Assembly (NCBI GenBank): GCA_028717055.1
Contig: JAQUOO010000050.1
Location: 1-8,432 of the forward strand
Source: Candidatus Omnitrophota bacterium
Lineage (GTDB): Bacteria > Omnitrophota > Gorgyraeia > Gygaellales > Profunditerraquicolaceae
Direction of reading: 5' to 3'
DNA: 8,432 nucleotides
In this document: piece by piece, positions 1 to 6,477 of the stretch
Position numbering within the stretch: the stretch's first letter is position 1
Layout of the letters: the number at the start of each line of letters is the position of its first letter
Notes under the pieces: generated by a model
What the model was told of the DNA's origin: nothing
Databases searched by the model: none
What the model saw: only the letters and a program-made list of their open reading frames with translations
Made by a program: the position numbers and the translations under genes

Positions 1-36
1 GTTTTACTCCAAAGAGAAAAAACCGTTCCCTATTTT

Positions 37-120
37 CTAGATTGGACATTATTGAGCCAGAATGGACATTAATTAGGATAATCTAGTCAGATTGGACAAT
101 AATTAGCTAGAATAATTGAG
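37..120. repeat. Helically phased TGGACA repeats, possible IS21-like element end
   Basis: Three copies of a 20-base unit, roughly CTAGATTGGACATTATTGAG, lie at 37-56, 57-76 and 87-106, and a shortened fourth copy lies at 107-120. The A[TA]TGGACA cores begin at 41, 61 and 91, so the spacings are 20 and 30 bases, whole multiples of about ten, and the cores sit on one face of the helix. This looks like an array of protein-binding sites. IS21-family transposons are known to carry several internal TGGACA/TGTCCA-type repeats near their ends and to end in CA, so the right end of such an element, with its body left of the window, is one reading. No transposase remnant is visible in bases 1-40. Confidence 0.45.
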
Positions 121-189
121 GCTGATTCAGTTAGATTTACTGGCTTGAGACGTCAGTTGTATTAGAGAAAGGTGTCCTCAGGCTAATGA

Positions 190-217
190 CAAATGTCAAA
201 ATTCAAAGCTCAAGATT
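190..217. repeat. Left arm of imperfect inverted repeat flanking the four-helix-bundle gene
   Basis: CAAATGTCAAA (190-200) and GCTCAAGATT (208-217), separated by 7 extra bases, match the reverse complement of 643-663 at 18 of 21 positions. The arm starts inside a near-perfect palindrome, TGACA-AA-TGTCA, at 187-198. The region is A-rich, so part of the match could be compositional, but the GCTC block is not explained by A-richness. Confidence 0.5.
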
Positions 218-253
218 AATTTAAAATTAAAATGACAAAATCCAAAACCTCAA

Positions 254-604
254 ATGCAAAATAAGAAATACGACCTTGAGGATAGAACATTACTGTTTGC
301 CAAAGCCTGCATAGACCTATGCAAGATATTCATAAGGAATACCATAAATATTGAATTAATAAGCCAGCTTATAAGGTCGTCAAGCTCTGTTGGAGCTAAT
401 TACAGGGAAGCTAATGATTCTACGACAAAAAAGGATTTCTATCACCGTATAGGTATATGTAGAAGAGAGGCTAAAGAGAGTAAATATTGGCTGGAATTGC
501 TGCTGCATTCTAACAAGAATATTTCGAATAGCATAGAACCTCTTATTGATGAAGCTCTGCAATTAGCCAGGATTTTTGCTTCTATTGTAAAAAATAACCA
601 TTAA
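254..604 (+). CDS. Four helix bundle protein, 23S rRNA intervening-sequence (S23) family
   Basis: The 116-residue product matches the four-helix-bundle proteins first found encoded inside 23S rRNA intervening sequences, which also include the Avd-like accessory proteins of diversity-generating retroelements. Family landmarks visible are YDLEDRT..FAK near the N terminus (residues 6-18), QLIRSSSSVGANYREAN in the middle (about 39-55), and KKDFYHRIGICRREAKES.YWLELL (about 59-83). Length is normal and the protein looks intact, soluble and helical. The family's biochemical role is not established. It is the only plus-strand gene here, is AT-rich compared with the pilus operon, has no Shine-Dalgarno sequence before its ATG, and is bracketed by an inverted repeat (190-217/643-663). 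No rRNA sequence surrounds it, so this is a free-standing copy, possibly a mobile cassette (inference). No reverse transcriptase or template repeat is in view, so a retroelement role is not supported. Confidence 0.85.
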   Translation: MQNKKYDLEDRTLLFAKACIDLCKIFIRNTINIELISQLIRSSSSVGANYREANDSTTKKDFYHRIGICRREAKESKYWLELLLHSNKNISNSIEPLIDEALQLARIFASIVKNNH

Positions 605-642
605 TTTTTGTTATTTGGTATTTGTAATTTAGATTTATTTTG

Positions 643-663
643 AATTTCGAGCTTTGTCATTTG
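643..663. repeat. Right arm of imperfect inverted repeat flanking the four-helix-bundle gene
   Basis: AATTTCGAGC (643-652) followed by TTTGTCATTTG (653-663) is the reverse complement, with three mismatches, of the two blocks at 208-217 and 190-200. Unlike the left arm it lacks the 7-base insertion. The arms lie 64 bases before the start and 39 bases after the stop of the enclosed gene. Confidence 0.5.
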
Positions 664-724
664 GTATTAACTTGTAATTTTCTTTAACTTTTCAGTTTGA
701 GAAAAACAAGTTCTATTTTTATTC

Positions 725-752
725 GGAATTGGGATTTGGAAATTGGGATTTT
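725..752. repeat. Short tandem direct repeat in the convergent intergenic region
   Basis: GGAATTGGGATTT (725-737) is followed directly by GGAAATTGGGATTTT (738-752), the same motif with one inserted A. It lies just beyond the stop of the OprB-like gene, in the 152-base gap between two converging genes. The rest of this gap is AT-rich, and no GC-rich terminator hairpin is visible for either gene. Confidence 0.6.
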
Positions 753-756
753 GTTA

Positions 757-1968
757 TTAGAAGCTTAAGAGGAGCCTTAGTCCGCAGACAATTTCAGGAT
801 CGGCTGATTTATTGGCATTAGGATCGGTAACTATTTGGATGTCCGGAGTCAGAGTAAATGCCGGGTTTAGGCTGAAATTATAGTAAAGTTCGTAAATTGT
901 TTCACAGCGGCTATAGCCTTCATTTGCCTGGCGAAAATCCCAACCCATAATGGATTGAGCGACTGCTGCTCCTAGACAATCGAGTTTACGGCCGGGGATA
1001 AGCTCAAGAATCTGCCCGCCGCAAGACCAAAAATATTCAATATCCCTTACCTTTGGGTCGGTAAAGCCGTAGCGCAAAAACAGGGTTACGCGCTCATTCA
1101 CTGCCTGATCAAAACTAAAAGCCCAGTTTAAACTGTTTGTCTTGCTTCCATCGCCGTCAACATAGCTTAATTTCTCATGATTTATACCGAGGATAAACCG
1201 GTAATTTCCTTTTAACGCGCCAAATTTAGGAGAAAATCCCAGCTCATTGATAAAAAACGCGCTGTTAAATGCGTCGCTAATTCCTGTTTTTGTCGACTCT
1301 GCTCTGGCTGTAGCTGCTGCGGCTTGAAAATACATCCATTCATATGGCTTGAAACTTGCCAGCGCGCCTATTCCCTTAGCCGAAAAAGGGATAGTCAGGT
1401 TGTTTACTAAAGCGCTGGAGAAAAATTGCGTATCCGCGGAGTTCGCAACTTCATTGCAATCAAACCAATAGGATAAATCCACTTTTCCCGCGGTAATAGA
1501 CACCTTATCCTCAAACAGCTTCTGCTCCATATACAAAACAGGTATATAAAGGTTGGCGTCATCGCCGGAGTTATCGTTAAAAACCGAGAAGGTAGGCAAA
1601 AATTTGTCCACTCCCTTGCCTCTATCCACTTCGAATTCCACATACAATTCAGCTCCCCGCCAAAGCCTTTGCGCCAATTCAAGGTTCCAATACCAGATAC
1701 CCCGGCTTTTACCTTTATCGTTTGCGCTCTTCAGGATTGCCTGCTGGGTATAATTTAAAAGGAAGGCAAACTTTGTCCCGTATTTTTCCGCAAATTCTTC
1801 TCTGGAGGCGGTAAAATCTTTAAACCAGCTCTTCTCGCCTGATTCTTTGCTTTTTTCTTCTTCTTGAGAGGATATTTCCAAAGGGGTGAGGCCGGCTTCC
1901 GAGGGGCGAATGGGCGCAAACAGGATTATTAAAACAAGGCTGACATAAATAATCCGGTATTTAATCAT
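757..1968 (-). CDS. OprB-family carbohydrate-selective porin-like outer-membrane beta-barrel protein
   Basis: The 403-residue product begins with a clear Sec signal peptide (basic IKYR, hydrophobic core about residues 6-19, likely cleavage after SEA at 25). Many alternating amphipathic strands follow and the protein ends in Phe (LLLSF), the usual barrel-assembly C terminus. The stretch at about 145-165 (YMEQKLFEDKVSITAGKVD) and the C-terminal segment at 356-403 (ETIYELYYN, then LTPDIQIVTDP, then GLRLLLSF) are the hallmark blocks of the OprB/porin_5 family. The typical N-terminal GDWGG.R block is not clearly kept. Known members let sugars or other small solutes diffuse through the outer membrane; the substrate here cannot be told. 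It follows tadC by 41 bases on the same strand but has its own promoter candidate, so it may be transcribed separately. No Shine-Dalgarno sequence precedes the ATG. Confidence 0.8.
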   Translation of the reverse strand: MIKYRIIYVSLVLIILFAPIRPSEAGLTPLEISSQEEEKSKESGEKSWFKDFTASREEFAEKYGTKFAFLLNYTQQAILKSANDKGKSRGIWYWNLELAQRLWRGAELYVEFEVDRGKGVDKFLPTFSVFNDNSGDDANLYIPVLYMEQKLFEDKVSITAGKVDLSYWFDCNEVANSADTQFFSSALVNNLTIPFSAKGIGALASFKPYEWMYFQAAAATARAESTKTGISDAFNSAFFINELGFSPKFGALKGNYRFILGINHEKLSYVDGDGSKTNSLNWAFSFDQAVNERVTLFLRYGFTDPKVRDIEYFWSCGGQILELIPGRKLDCLGAAVAQSIMGWDFRQANEGYSRCETIYELYYNFSLNPAFTLTPDIQIVTDPNANKSADPEIVCGLRLLLSF

Positions 1969-1976
1969 CGAGTTGC

Positions 1977-2005
1977 ATTATACCAAATATAGGATTAAAT
2001 AACAA
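1977..2005 (-). promoter_or_regulatory. Candidate sigma-70-type promoter for the OprB-like gene
   Basis: Reading the minus strand, TTGTTA (2005-2000) is followed by a 17-base spacer and a perfect TATAAT (1982-1977). Transcription would begin near 1970, only a base or two before the ATG at 1968, giving a leaderless or almost leaderless mRNA. That agrees with the lack of a ribosome-binding site. The -35 element lies between the tadC stop codon and this gene. The -35 match is 4 of 6. Confidence 0.5.
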
Positions 2006-2009
2006 CCGG

Positions 2010-2873
2010 TTAGAAACCCGGAACCAATTTACCCTGGGTAAACTGAAGGAATATCGGGCCGCCGATAATAATACCGATTACCGGCATTATGAAGAAGATA
2101 AGAGGAAGAAGGATTTTGATTGGCGCTTGCAATGCTATTCTTTCTCCGCGATGGAACCTTTGGGCGCGGGCGTCTTCGGAAAGTATTGTAAAAGCCTCGG
2201 CAACAGGCGAACCCATCCGCTCTGCCTGAATAATTGTCTGCACAAAAGAACTGATCTCGGGGATATCCAGCCTGCTGGACATATCTTTTAAGGCCTGGAT
2301 ACGGGGCTTGCCCCATTTTATCTCCTCCAGGACAAGACTGAATTCCTCATTTATGGGCGTAGTGGGGGTTTTATCAATCACCCATTTTAAGGCGCTGGAG
2401 AAATCCAAACCGGCTTCGATACAAAGGCCTAACAAATCCACGACTTCCGGCAGCCTGCGGACAATCTGGTCTTTGCGCTTGGAGACTTTCTGTTTTAAAT
2501 AGAAATCCGGGCCGATATAACCGATGGCCAAGGCAATCACAATATATACCGGGTCAACCTTGCCTAAAGCAACCGGAGTAAGCAAAGCTAACCCTATCAT
2601 TATGAATATCTTCAGGTTAAAGAACCCTTCGGGGCTGATATTTGTATGGCTGGCTTCGATCATTTTCTTAAGCTTAGGGTAAATCCTCGCCTGCTCGATA
2701 AACGCCCGGGTAGGCAGGATACGCGATAATAAAACGCCGGAATTAGAGCGCTTGGGAAGCGGGGTTAATTGCGATAAACGGCTGCCGGCCCGGCTGTCCC
2801 GCTGGCCAAGACCCAAACTCCAGGCGATTAACCCTAAAGCTAAAATGATAAAAAGATAAATAAGTATTTCCAT
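2010..2873 (-). CDS. tadC: Type II secretion F-domain protein, tight-adherence pilus platform protein TadC
   Basis: TadC, with TadB, forms the inner-membrane platform on which the Tad ATPase acts to assemble Flp-type pili. The 287-residue product has a membrane segment at about 2-21, two more at about 88-104 and 108-126, then a type II secretion F (T2SSF) domain at about 138-265. The domain begins RRLPEVVDLLGLCIEAGLDF.SAL and holds QTIIQAERMGSPVAEAF. The TadC-type ending, RGERIALQAPIKILLPLIFFIMP (242-264), runs into a last membrane helix to about 277. Length is normal for TadC. Its ATG starts one base after the tadB stop and has no Shine-Dalgarno sequence, which suggests translational coupling. 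It is the last pilus gene of the operon. TadC is chosen over TadB from the C-terminal motif and gene order. Confidence 0.9.
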   Translation of the reverse strand: MEILIYLFIILALGLIAWSLGLGQRDSRAGSRLSQLTPLPKRSNSGVLLSRILPTRAFIEQARIYPKLKKMIEASHTNISPEGFFNLKIFIMIGLALLTPVALGKVDPVYIVIALAIGYIGPDFYLKQKVSKRKDQIVRRLPEVVDLLGLCIEAGLDFSSALKWVIDKTPTTPINEEFSLVLEEIKWGKPRIQALKDMSSRLDIPEISSFVQTIIQAERMGSPVAEAFTILSEDARAQRFHRGERIALQAPIKILLPLIFFIMPVIGIIIGGPIFLQFTQGKLVPGF

Positions 2874-2874
2874 A

Positions 2875-3720
2875 TTAAATATTTATGATGCTGAATTTAC
2901 GGATTAAAAACATACCGATAATCTGCAAGAATACTGCCGCAACTAAAAGCATCCTGCCGATATCGCTGGTCAGCATTATATCGAAATGATGCTTGTTCAC
3001 CGAAAGAACCCAGAGGACAAAGAGAATCGGCAGAAACGACATAATCGCTCCCTGCATTCTTCCCTGAAGAGTAAGGGTTTTAATGTTCTCTTTGAGTTTG
3101 CGGTTATCCCGGATAGTGGTGGTCAGGCGGCTAAAAACTTTCGTCAGTTCGCCTCCGGTCTCCCTGGCGACCAACAACGCGTTAATCACCAAACCCAGTT
3201 CTTCGATGTTCATTCTTTTATTCAATCTTACGAGGCTCTCTTCAAAAGGTATGCCCATCTTGTTTTCTTTAAGCAATAATCCTAATTCCTGGTTCATCGG
3301 CGCCGGCATTTCTTCCACCAAAACTTCAAAGCCCTGCAACAGGCTTAAGCCGCCTTTTAAGCAGCTCGAAAGCATGCCTATAGTATCTAAAAGCTGATCG
3401 TTAAATTTCTGCTTCCTGCGGGCCAAACGAATTTTCAGGATAAAATTAGGTATGGCTAAACCTATTGTCCCGCCGATTATAGCGGGAATCAAAGATTGAG
3501 AAAGAAAATAACCGGACATAGCAAAAACCACCGGAAGGATGAAATAAAGCTGGGCGATGGCTTTGGGGCTTTTGTCGCCGAACATCTGGTCCATTTGTTT
3601 AGCGACTTTAACTTCTTTTTCCGCCTGCCACGCCCTTAGCTGTTTCAAGAACAAGGGAAAGATACTTACGGCAATTAAAACCACCGAACCCATAATCAAA
3701 AGACCGAGCAATATTATCAT
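2875..3720 (-). CDS. tadB: Type II secretion F-domain protein, tight-adherence pilus platform protein TadB
   Basis: The 281-residue product has the TadB layout: an N-terminal membrane helix (about 3-24), a cytoplasmic linker, two helices (about 57-72 and 76-94), a T2SSF domain (about 105-230) and two C-terminal helices (about 223-241 and 256-274). The domain shows QLLDTIGMLSSCLKGGLSLLQGFEVL and LGLVINALLVARETGGEL..VF, typical of TadB/GspF relatives. It partners TadC in the inner-membrane assembly platform. No clear Shine-Dalgarno sequence precedes the ATG, which follows the mini-pilin stop by 15 bases, so translation is probably coupled. The usual ATPase gene tadA, often directly upstream of tadB, is replaced here by the mini-pilin gene. 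Confidence 0.9.
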   Translation of the reverse strand: MIILLGLLIMGSVVLIAVSIFPLFLKQLRAWQAEKEVKVAKQMDQMFGDKSPKAIAQLYFILPVVFAMSGYFLSQSLIPAIIGGTIGLAIPNFILKIRLARRKQKFNDQLLDTIGMLSSCLKGGLSLLQGFEVLVEEMPAPMNQELGLLLKENKMGIPFEESLVRLNKRMNIEELGLVINALLVARETGGELTKVFSRLTTTIRDNRKLKENIKTLTLQGRMQGAIMSFLPILFVLWVLSVNKHHFDIMLTSDIGRMLLVAAVFLQIIGMFLIRKFSIINI

Positions 3721-3735
3721 ATTTTCGGATTAATC

Positions 3736-3918
3736 TTACTTTGAAGAAGGGGTGTATTGCTCCCCGGTTCCCAAAACATCTCCTGCCTGCCTCAGCCTAC
3801 CCTGCAAACTTCTTTTGTAATAGGCTCCCATAGCGATAAATACCGCCACAAGCAAGGTTATCACCGCTATATATTCTATAACAGATTGGGCTTTATTGGG
3901 TATTTTTTTTATTGCCAT
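3736..3918 (-). CDS. Flp-like mini-pilin with class III/type IVb prepilin signal
   Basis: This 60-residue protein has a short basic leader (MAIKKIPNK), then A-QSVIEY with Glu at +5 after the presumed cleavage site, a hydrophobic helix (about 16-31), and a short tail with YYKRSLQGRLR and EQYTPS. The tail aligns closely with the two larger pilins at 8051-8365 and 7478-8047 (YMKRGFQGR and YSPG), so it is a paralogue reduced to signal, helix and post-helix motif. Processing by a prepilin peptidase between A10 and Q11 is inferred from the Flp G/A-x-x-x-x-E rule. The gene overlaps the end of the upstream gene by 26 bases and has only a weak ribosome site, so its translation probably depends on its neighbour. 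Its place beside tadB suggests a structural or priming subunit, which is inference. Confidence 0.8.
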   Translation of the reverse strand: MAIKKIPNKAQSVIEYIAVITLLVAVFIAMGAYYKRSLQGRLRQAGDVLGTGEQYTPSSK

Positions 3919-4711
3919 GATAAATTACCAAAATAGTGGTTTTATTGAAAGACAACTCCAAGCCCTGTCCCTCCGCAGCTAATTTCTTAGCTGCAACTTC
4001 ATTCATTTCTCCGACCCCTTGGTATACCTTTATTATACAACTTTCTCCATCGGTTCTGCGAAACGTCAAACCGGCTTTGCTTGATACAATCTTGATATCG
4101 GAACCAGACGCCTCTCCTACTGCCTTTCGGCATTCTGGGCAATCTTTTGTCTCTGTTGTTATAGGTGTTTCACTAGAAAGTTTCCATCCATAGCCAAGCA
4201 TAGCGGATTTAAAAAAGAAAATTACCTCGTTGATACTCTTGACAGTATTATAAGAAGCCGAGAGGCCGGTCGGTGTTTCAAAAAGAAAATTCTGCTTGCT
4301 TCCGGGATAAACCGGCATAAAATCCAGCTTATCCGGAGTGTCTTTACTGGAGGCCAGCACATCTTCTTTAGTGGGCATCTTGGCGGTAGTAATGCTAAAT
4401 TGCGTTTTATTGTCTTTGCTCAGCCGCGGGTTAACCACAATAATAGCCATATATCCGTCTTTTGAATACGCTCCTTTTTTCTGTTCAGTCCAGCCTTCGC
4501 GAGCCATTTCTTTTTTATACATCGCGTTTATCCTGTCTTTAGAGAACGCGGTTGTATAAATCTGGATGGTTGTCTGGGTAATCCCGGTGTTAGAGCTTTT
4601 TTCCGAAACCTTAACCGCGTCAGGAGGCAAAGGAAGGCTCAATTCTTCGGCTTGCAAAAAACTAAAAACCCCGAAGCTAAAAAACAAAACTGCGCAAATA
4701 ATTGCTTTCAT
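3893..4711 (-). CDS. Exported hypothetical protein with a duplicated module
   Basis: I do not recognise a named family. The 272-residue product begins with a Sec signal peptide (MKAIICAVLFFSFGVFSFLQA, then EEL); no lipobox is present, so it is probably periplasmic or surface-exposed. Two halves resemble each other. Half one (about 26-110) has LPPDAV, then IQIYTTAFSKDRINAMYKKEM and GW at 73-74, then strand-like MAIIVV and TQFSITTAK. Half two (about 132-233) has VYPGSK, then ASYNTVKSINEVIFFFKSAM and GW at 175-176, then GLTFRRT and SCIIKVYQ. Each half looks like a proline-rich entry loop, strand, helix, Gly-Trp turn and strands. Half two contains an inserted CPEC (191-194). A good GGAG site (4717-4720) precedes the ATG. 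It is embedded between the TadG-like gene and the mini-pilin, implying a role in the pilus system. Confidence 0.8.
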   Translation of the reverse strand: MKAIICAVLFFSFGVFSFLQAEELSLPLPPDAVKVSEKSSNTGITQTTIQIYTTAFSKDRINAMYKKEMAREGWTEQKKGAYSKDGYMAIIVVNPRLSKDNKTQFSITTAKMPTKEDVLASSKDTPDKLDFMPVYPGSKQNFLFETPTGLSASYNTVKSINEVIFFFKSAMLGYGWKLSSETPITTETKDCPECRKAVGEASGSDIKIVSSKAGLTFRRTDGESCIIKVYQGVGEMNEVAAKKLAAEGQGLELSFNKTTILVIYHGNKKNTQ

Positions 4712-4724
4712 TCTTTCTCCTTTT

Positions 4725-6233
4725 TTATTTCGTCTCCGTTATCTTGGCATCAAAGGTATATTCGAAATTTCCCACGTCTCCACCCGAAAAACTGGCTTTG
4801 CTACTGCTGGTTAACGTCGGGTAACTAGTTACCATAATCCCAGAGCTGGTCCCGGGATGTTGCTGGGTTGCCTTACAGATAGTATACCAGTAAGGCATAA
4901 TGACTTCGGCAATCCGAACAATCATCAAGTCACTAGCAGCCTGACAGGGATTACAGGAGGCGAGGTCGTCGTCTTCATCATTGCGGCAAGGCTTACAAGT
5001 TTGGCAGTTCTTTATAGATGTGGTACCGTCAGGATACCAATCATCATAGGCTTCATCATTATTACTCTGCAATAGATACATTGAAAGCGCCCCGGCAGCT
5101 GCCACAATAGCTGCAATCGTAGAAACCATCGCATATTGTTGTACTTTGAATTTAACAAAAAGCGCGATTGCTTTTGCGTACCATATTGGCGCATTCACAC
5201 AGCAGGCAATAGCATATGGTCCACAACACCAACAATTAACAGCTGATACTACGCTATATGCGAAAACAACTGCAAACCCAGCTGCTATCACAGCTAAAGT
5301 TACGGCTGTGCTATTCAAGACTCCGGCGATTATCGATGACTGGCTAATAACATCATCCAACAAATCAATAATCTCCGAATAACTGCCTGTAGTATGCTGA
5401 ACTTCATAAGAAGTAATTTTGGGCAAATCCAAGGTAACCGTAACCGTGTGCTCCTGCGCAACCTTGTCCTGCCAGGTATAAACCCCATCCTTAGCCGGTT
5501 TTGCCAGTATCCAGTCGTCGATACTTCCGCTATCGGCGGTAAATGAAGACATCCACAGGCTGAATTCGTCATTCTGGGTATCCGAAAGTTTAGGAGATAT
5601 ACAGCTATTCGAGAAAGCGTAAGTGAAACCGGAATTATAGGAACTTTCGTAAGCGCTATCCATAGAAACTACGCTATTGCAAAAAGCCTTCCATTGGGAT
5701 TCATGAAATGACTCTGTAATCGACTCCAAAACTTGAACGCAATAATTAAAAGCTAAAAGCGCTTTGTAAGCTTCTTCAAGCGCAAGAACAGCGCTAGTTT
5801 CAAGGGCGACACTAGCCAATCCAGCAACCCAGAATGAACATATTACAGGAGTACTGGCAGTAACCAGTGCTGCCGCCGCTAATGCGCTGGCAATAAGCGT
5901 ATACATTATAGCTTCATTCATGTAATCCTGCGCTTCCAAATAGGTAACTTCATAGTTAGAAAGATAGGCAATATCAAAGCTGTCTTCCATATTCGCGTTG
6001 GCTTGGGCAAGATTATTGAAGGCGGTAGCGTAAATCGAGGCTGCGGCCAGCGAACCGGCATCGGCGGCATTGGCTGAACAGGTTTTATCCAAAGAGACCC
6101 TGCCGATATTGATTGTGGCGATTGCGGCAATCAGCAGGATAACCAGAATTACAAGTAAAAAAGGAGTGATCTGGCCGGATACCCCGCTCCTTTTCTTGAA
6201 TTGTTTATTTTCGCTAAACCAGGCAAAAAACAA
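4725..6233 (-). CDS. TadG-like pilus assembly membrane protein with cysteine clusters
   Basis: The N terminus is typical of TadG/Flp-assembly proteins: a basic leader ending VSG, then QITPFLLVILVILLIAAIAT as membrane helix (about 21-40), then a short turn and SANAADAGSLAAAS (53-66), matching the family AaDAAALAaA block. The presumed +5 Glu of pilin-type signals is absent. The rest of the 502 residues is unusual: hydrophobic Ala-rich stretches (about 112-162, 303-333 and 364-388) and 16 cysteines. These include CWCC (334-337), CC (344-345) and a C-x2-C-x2-C-x10-C-x2-C array at 410-430 beside an acidic DEDDD. No von Willebrand A metal-site motif (DxSxS) is seen, unlike many TadG proteins. The start is TTG, chosen because AGGGG (6239-6243) sits 5 bases upstream and no ATG occurs before residue 82. 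It probably anchors or caps the pilus; function is inferred. Confidence 0.75.
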   Translation of the reverse strand: MFFAWFSENKQFKKRSGVSGQITPFLLVILVILLIAAIATINIGRVSLDKTCSANAADAGSLAAASIYATAFNNLAQANANMEDSFDIAYLSNYEVTYLEAQDYMNEAIMYTLIASALAAAALVTASTPVICSFWVAGLASVALETSAVLALEEAYKALLAFNYCVQVLESITESFHESQWKAFCNSVVSMDSAYESSYNSGFTYAFSNSCISPKLSDTQNDEFSLWMSSFTADSGSIDDWILAKPAKDGVYTWQDKVAQEHTVTVTLDLPKITSYEVQHTTGSYSEIIDLLDDVISQSSIIAGVLNSTAVTLAVIAAGFAVVFAYSVVSAVNCWCCGPYAIACCVNAPIWYAKAIALFVKFKVQQYAMVSTIAAIVAAAGALSMYLLQSNNDEAYDDWYPDGTTSIKNCQTCKPCRNDEDDDLASCNPCQAASDLMIVRIAEVIMPYWYTICKATQQHPGTSSGIMVTSYPTLTSSSKASFSGGDVGNFEYTFDAKITETK

Positions 6234-6238
6234 GTTTT

Positions 6239-6243
6239 CCCCT
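6239..6243 (-). promoter_or_regulatory. Ribosome-binding site deciding the TTG start of the TadG-like gene
   Basis: AGGGG on the minus strand lies 5 bases before the TTG at 6233-6231 and directly after the stop codon of the preceding TadE-like gene. It fits the 10-base gap exactly and supports TTG initiation. Confidence 0.6.
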
Positions 6244-6477
6244 TTATTTAAACAGATAAACGTCTTTCTCCGTCATCGCCTCGGCCTCATATGTCCCCGG
6301 AGGCTCTTCTCCGGCAGAAATCTGGCCGGCTGCTTCGCGCGTAGAATTATAGTTTACCTGGCGTTTGATAATATTGTCGCTGGACCACTTCCACAAACTA
6401 AGCAGTCCGGCGAGCAACGCCACCATTATAACAAAAACAAGCGTAAATTCCAAGGTTACCTGCGCCTTCTTTATCAT
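6244..6477 (-). CDS. Small TadE-like pseudopilin
   Basis: This 77-residue protein has a minimal leader (MIKK), then A-QVTLEF with Glu at +5, a membrane helix (about 12-30), and a conserved-looking juxtamembrane stretch RQVNYNSTREAAGQ (39-52). It ends in a short acidic tail. The QVTLEF signal and the RQ..YN.TR pattern resemble TadE-type minor pilins that I recall from Omnitrophota-like genomes. TadE and TadF are processed by the same prepilin peptidase as Flp and are needed for fibre assembly. The ATG overlaps the TGA of the upstream pseudopilin gene (ATGA), and GGAG (6484-6487) sits 6 bases before it, so the two are co-translated. Its size is small even for TadE, which usually carries a larger extracytoplasmic part. 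Confidence 0.8.
   Translation of the reverse strand: MIKKAQVTLEFTLVFVIMVALLAGLLSLWKWSSDNIIKRQVNYNSTREAAGQISAGEEPPGTYEAEAMTEKDVYLFK

Noticed and set aside
37..120. CRISPR array from the repeated TGGACA units
   Set aside because: Units are about 20 bases, degenerate and mostly adjacent, with no unique spacers of constant length and no cas genes in view.
254..604. Intervening sequence within a 23S rRNA gene, or Avd of a diversity-generating retroelement
   Set aside because: No rRNA sequence flanks the gene, and no reverse transcriptase, template or variable repeat can be seen in the window.
686..720. Rho-independent terminator after the four-helix-bundle gene
   Set aside because: AACTTTTC and GAAAA..AGTT can pair with a bulge before CTATTTTT, but the stem is almost all A-U and weak, so I do not call it.
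2003..2012. Hairpin terminator after tadC from the AACCGGTT palindrome
   Set aside because: The palindrome is only 8 bases with no loop and no following T-run on the minus strand.
4944..5006. Ferredoxin-type iron-sulfur domain in the TadG-like protein
   Set aside because: The pattern C-x2-C-x2-C-x10-C-x2-C does not match the usual C-x2-C-x2-C-x3-CP ferredoxin motif, and the region is expected outside the cytoplasm.
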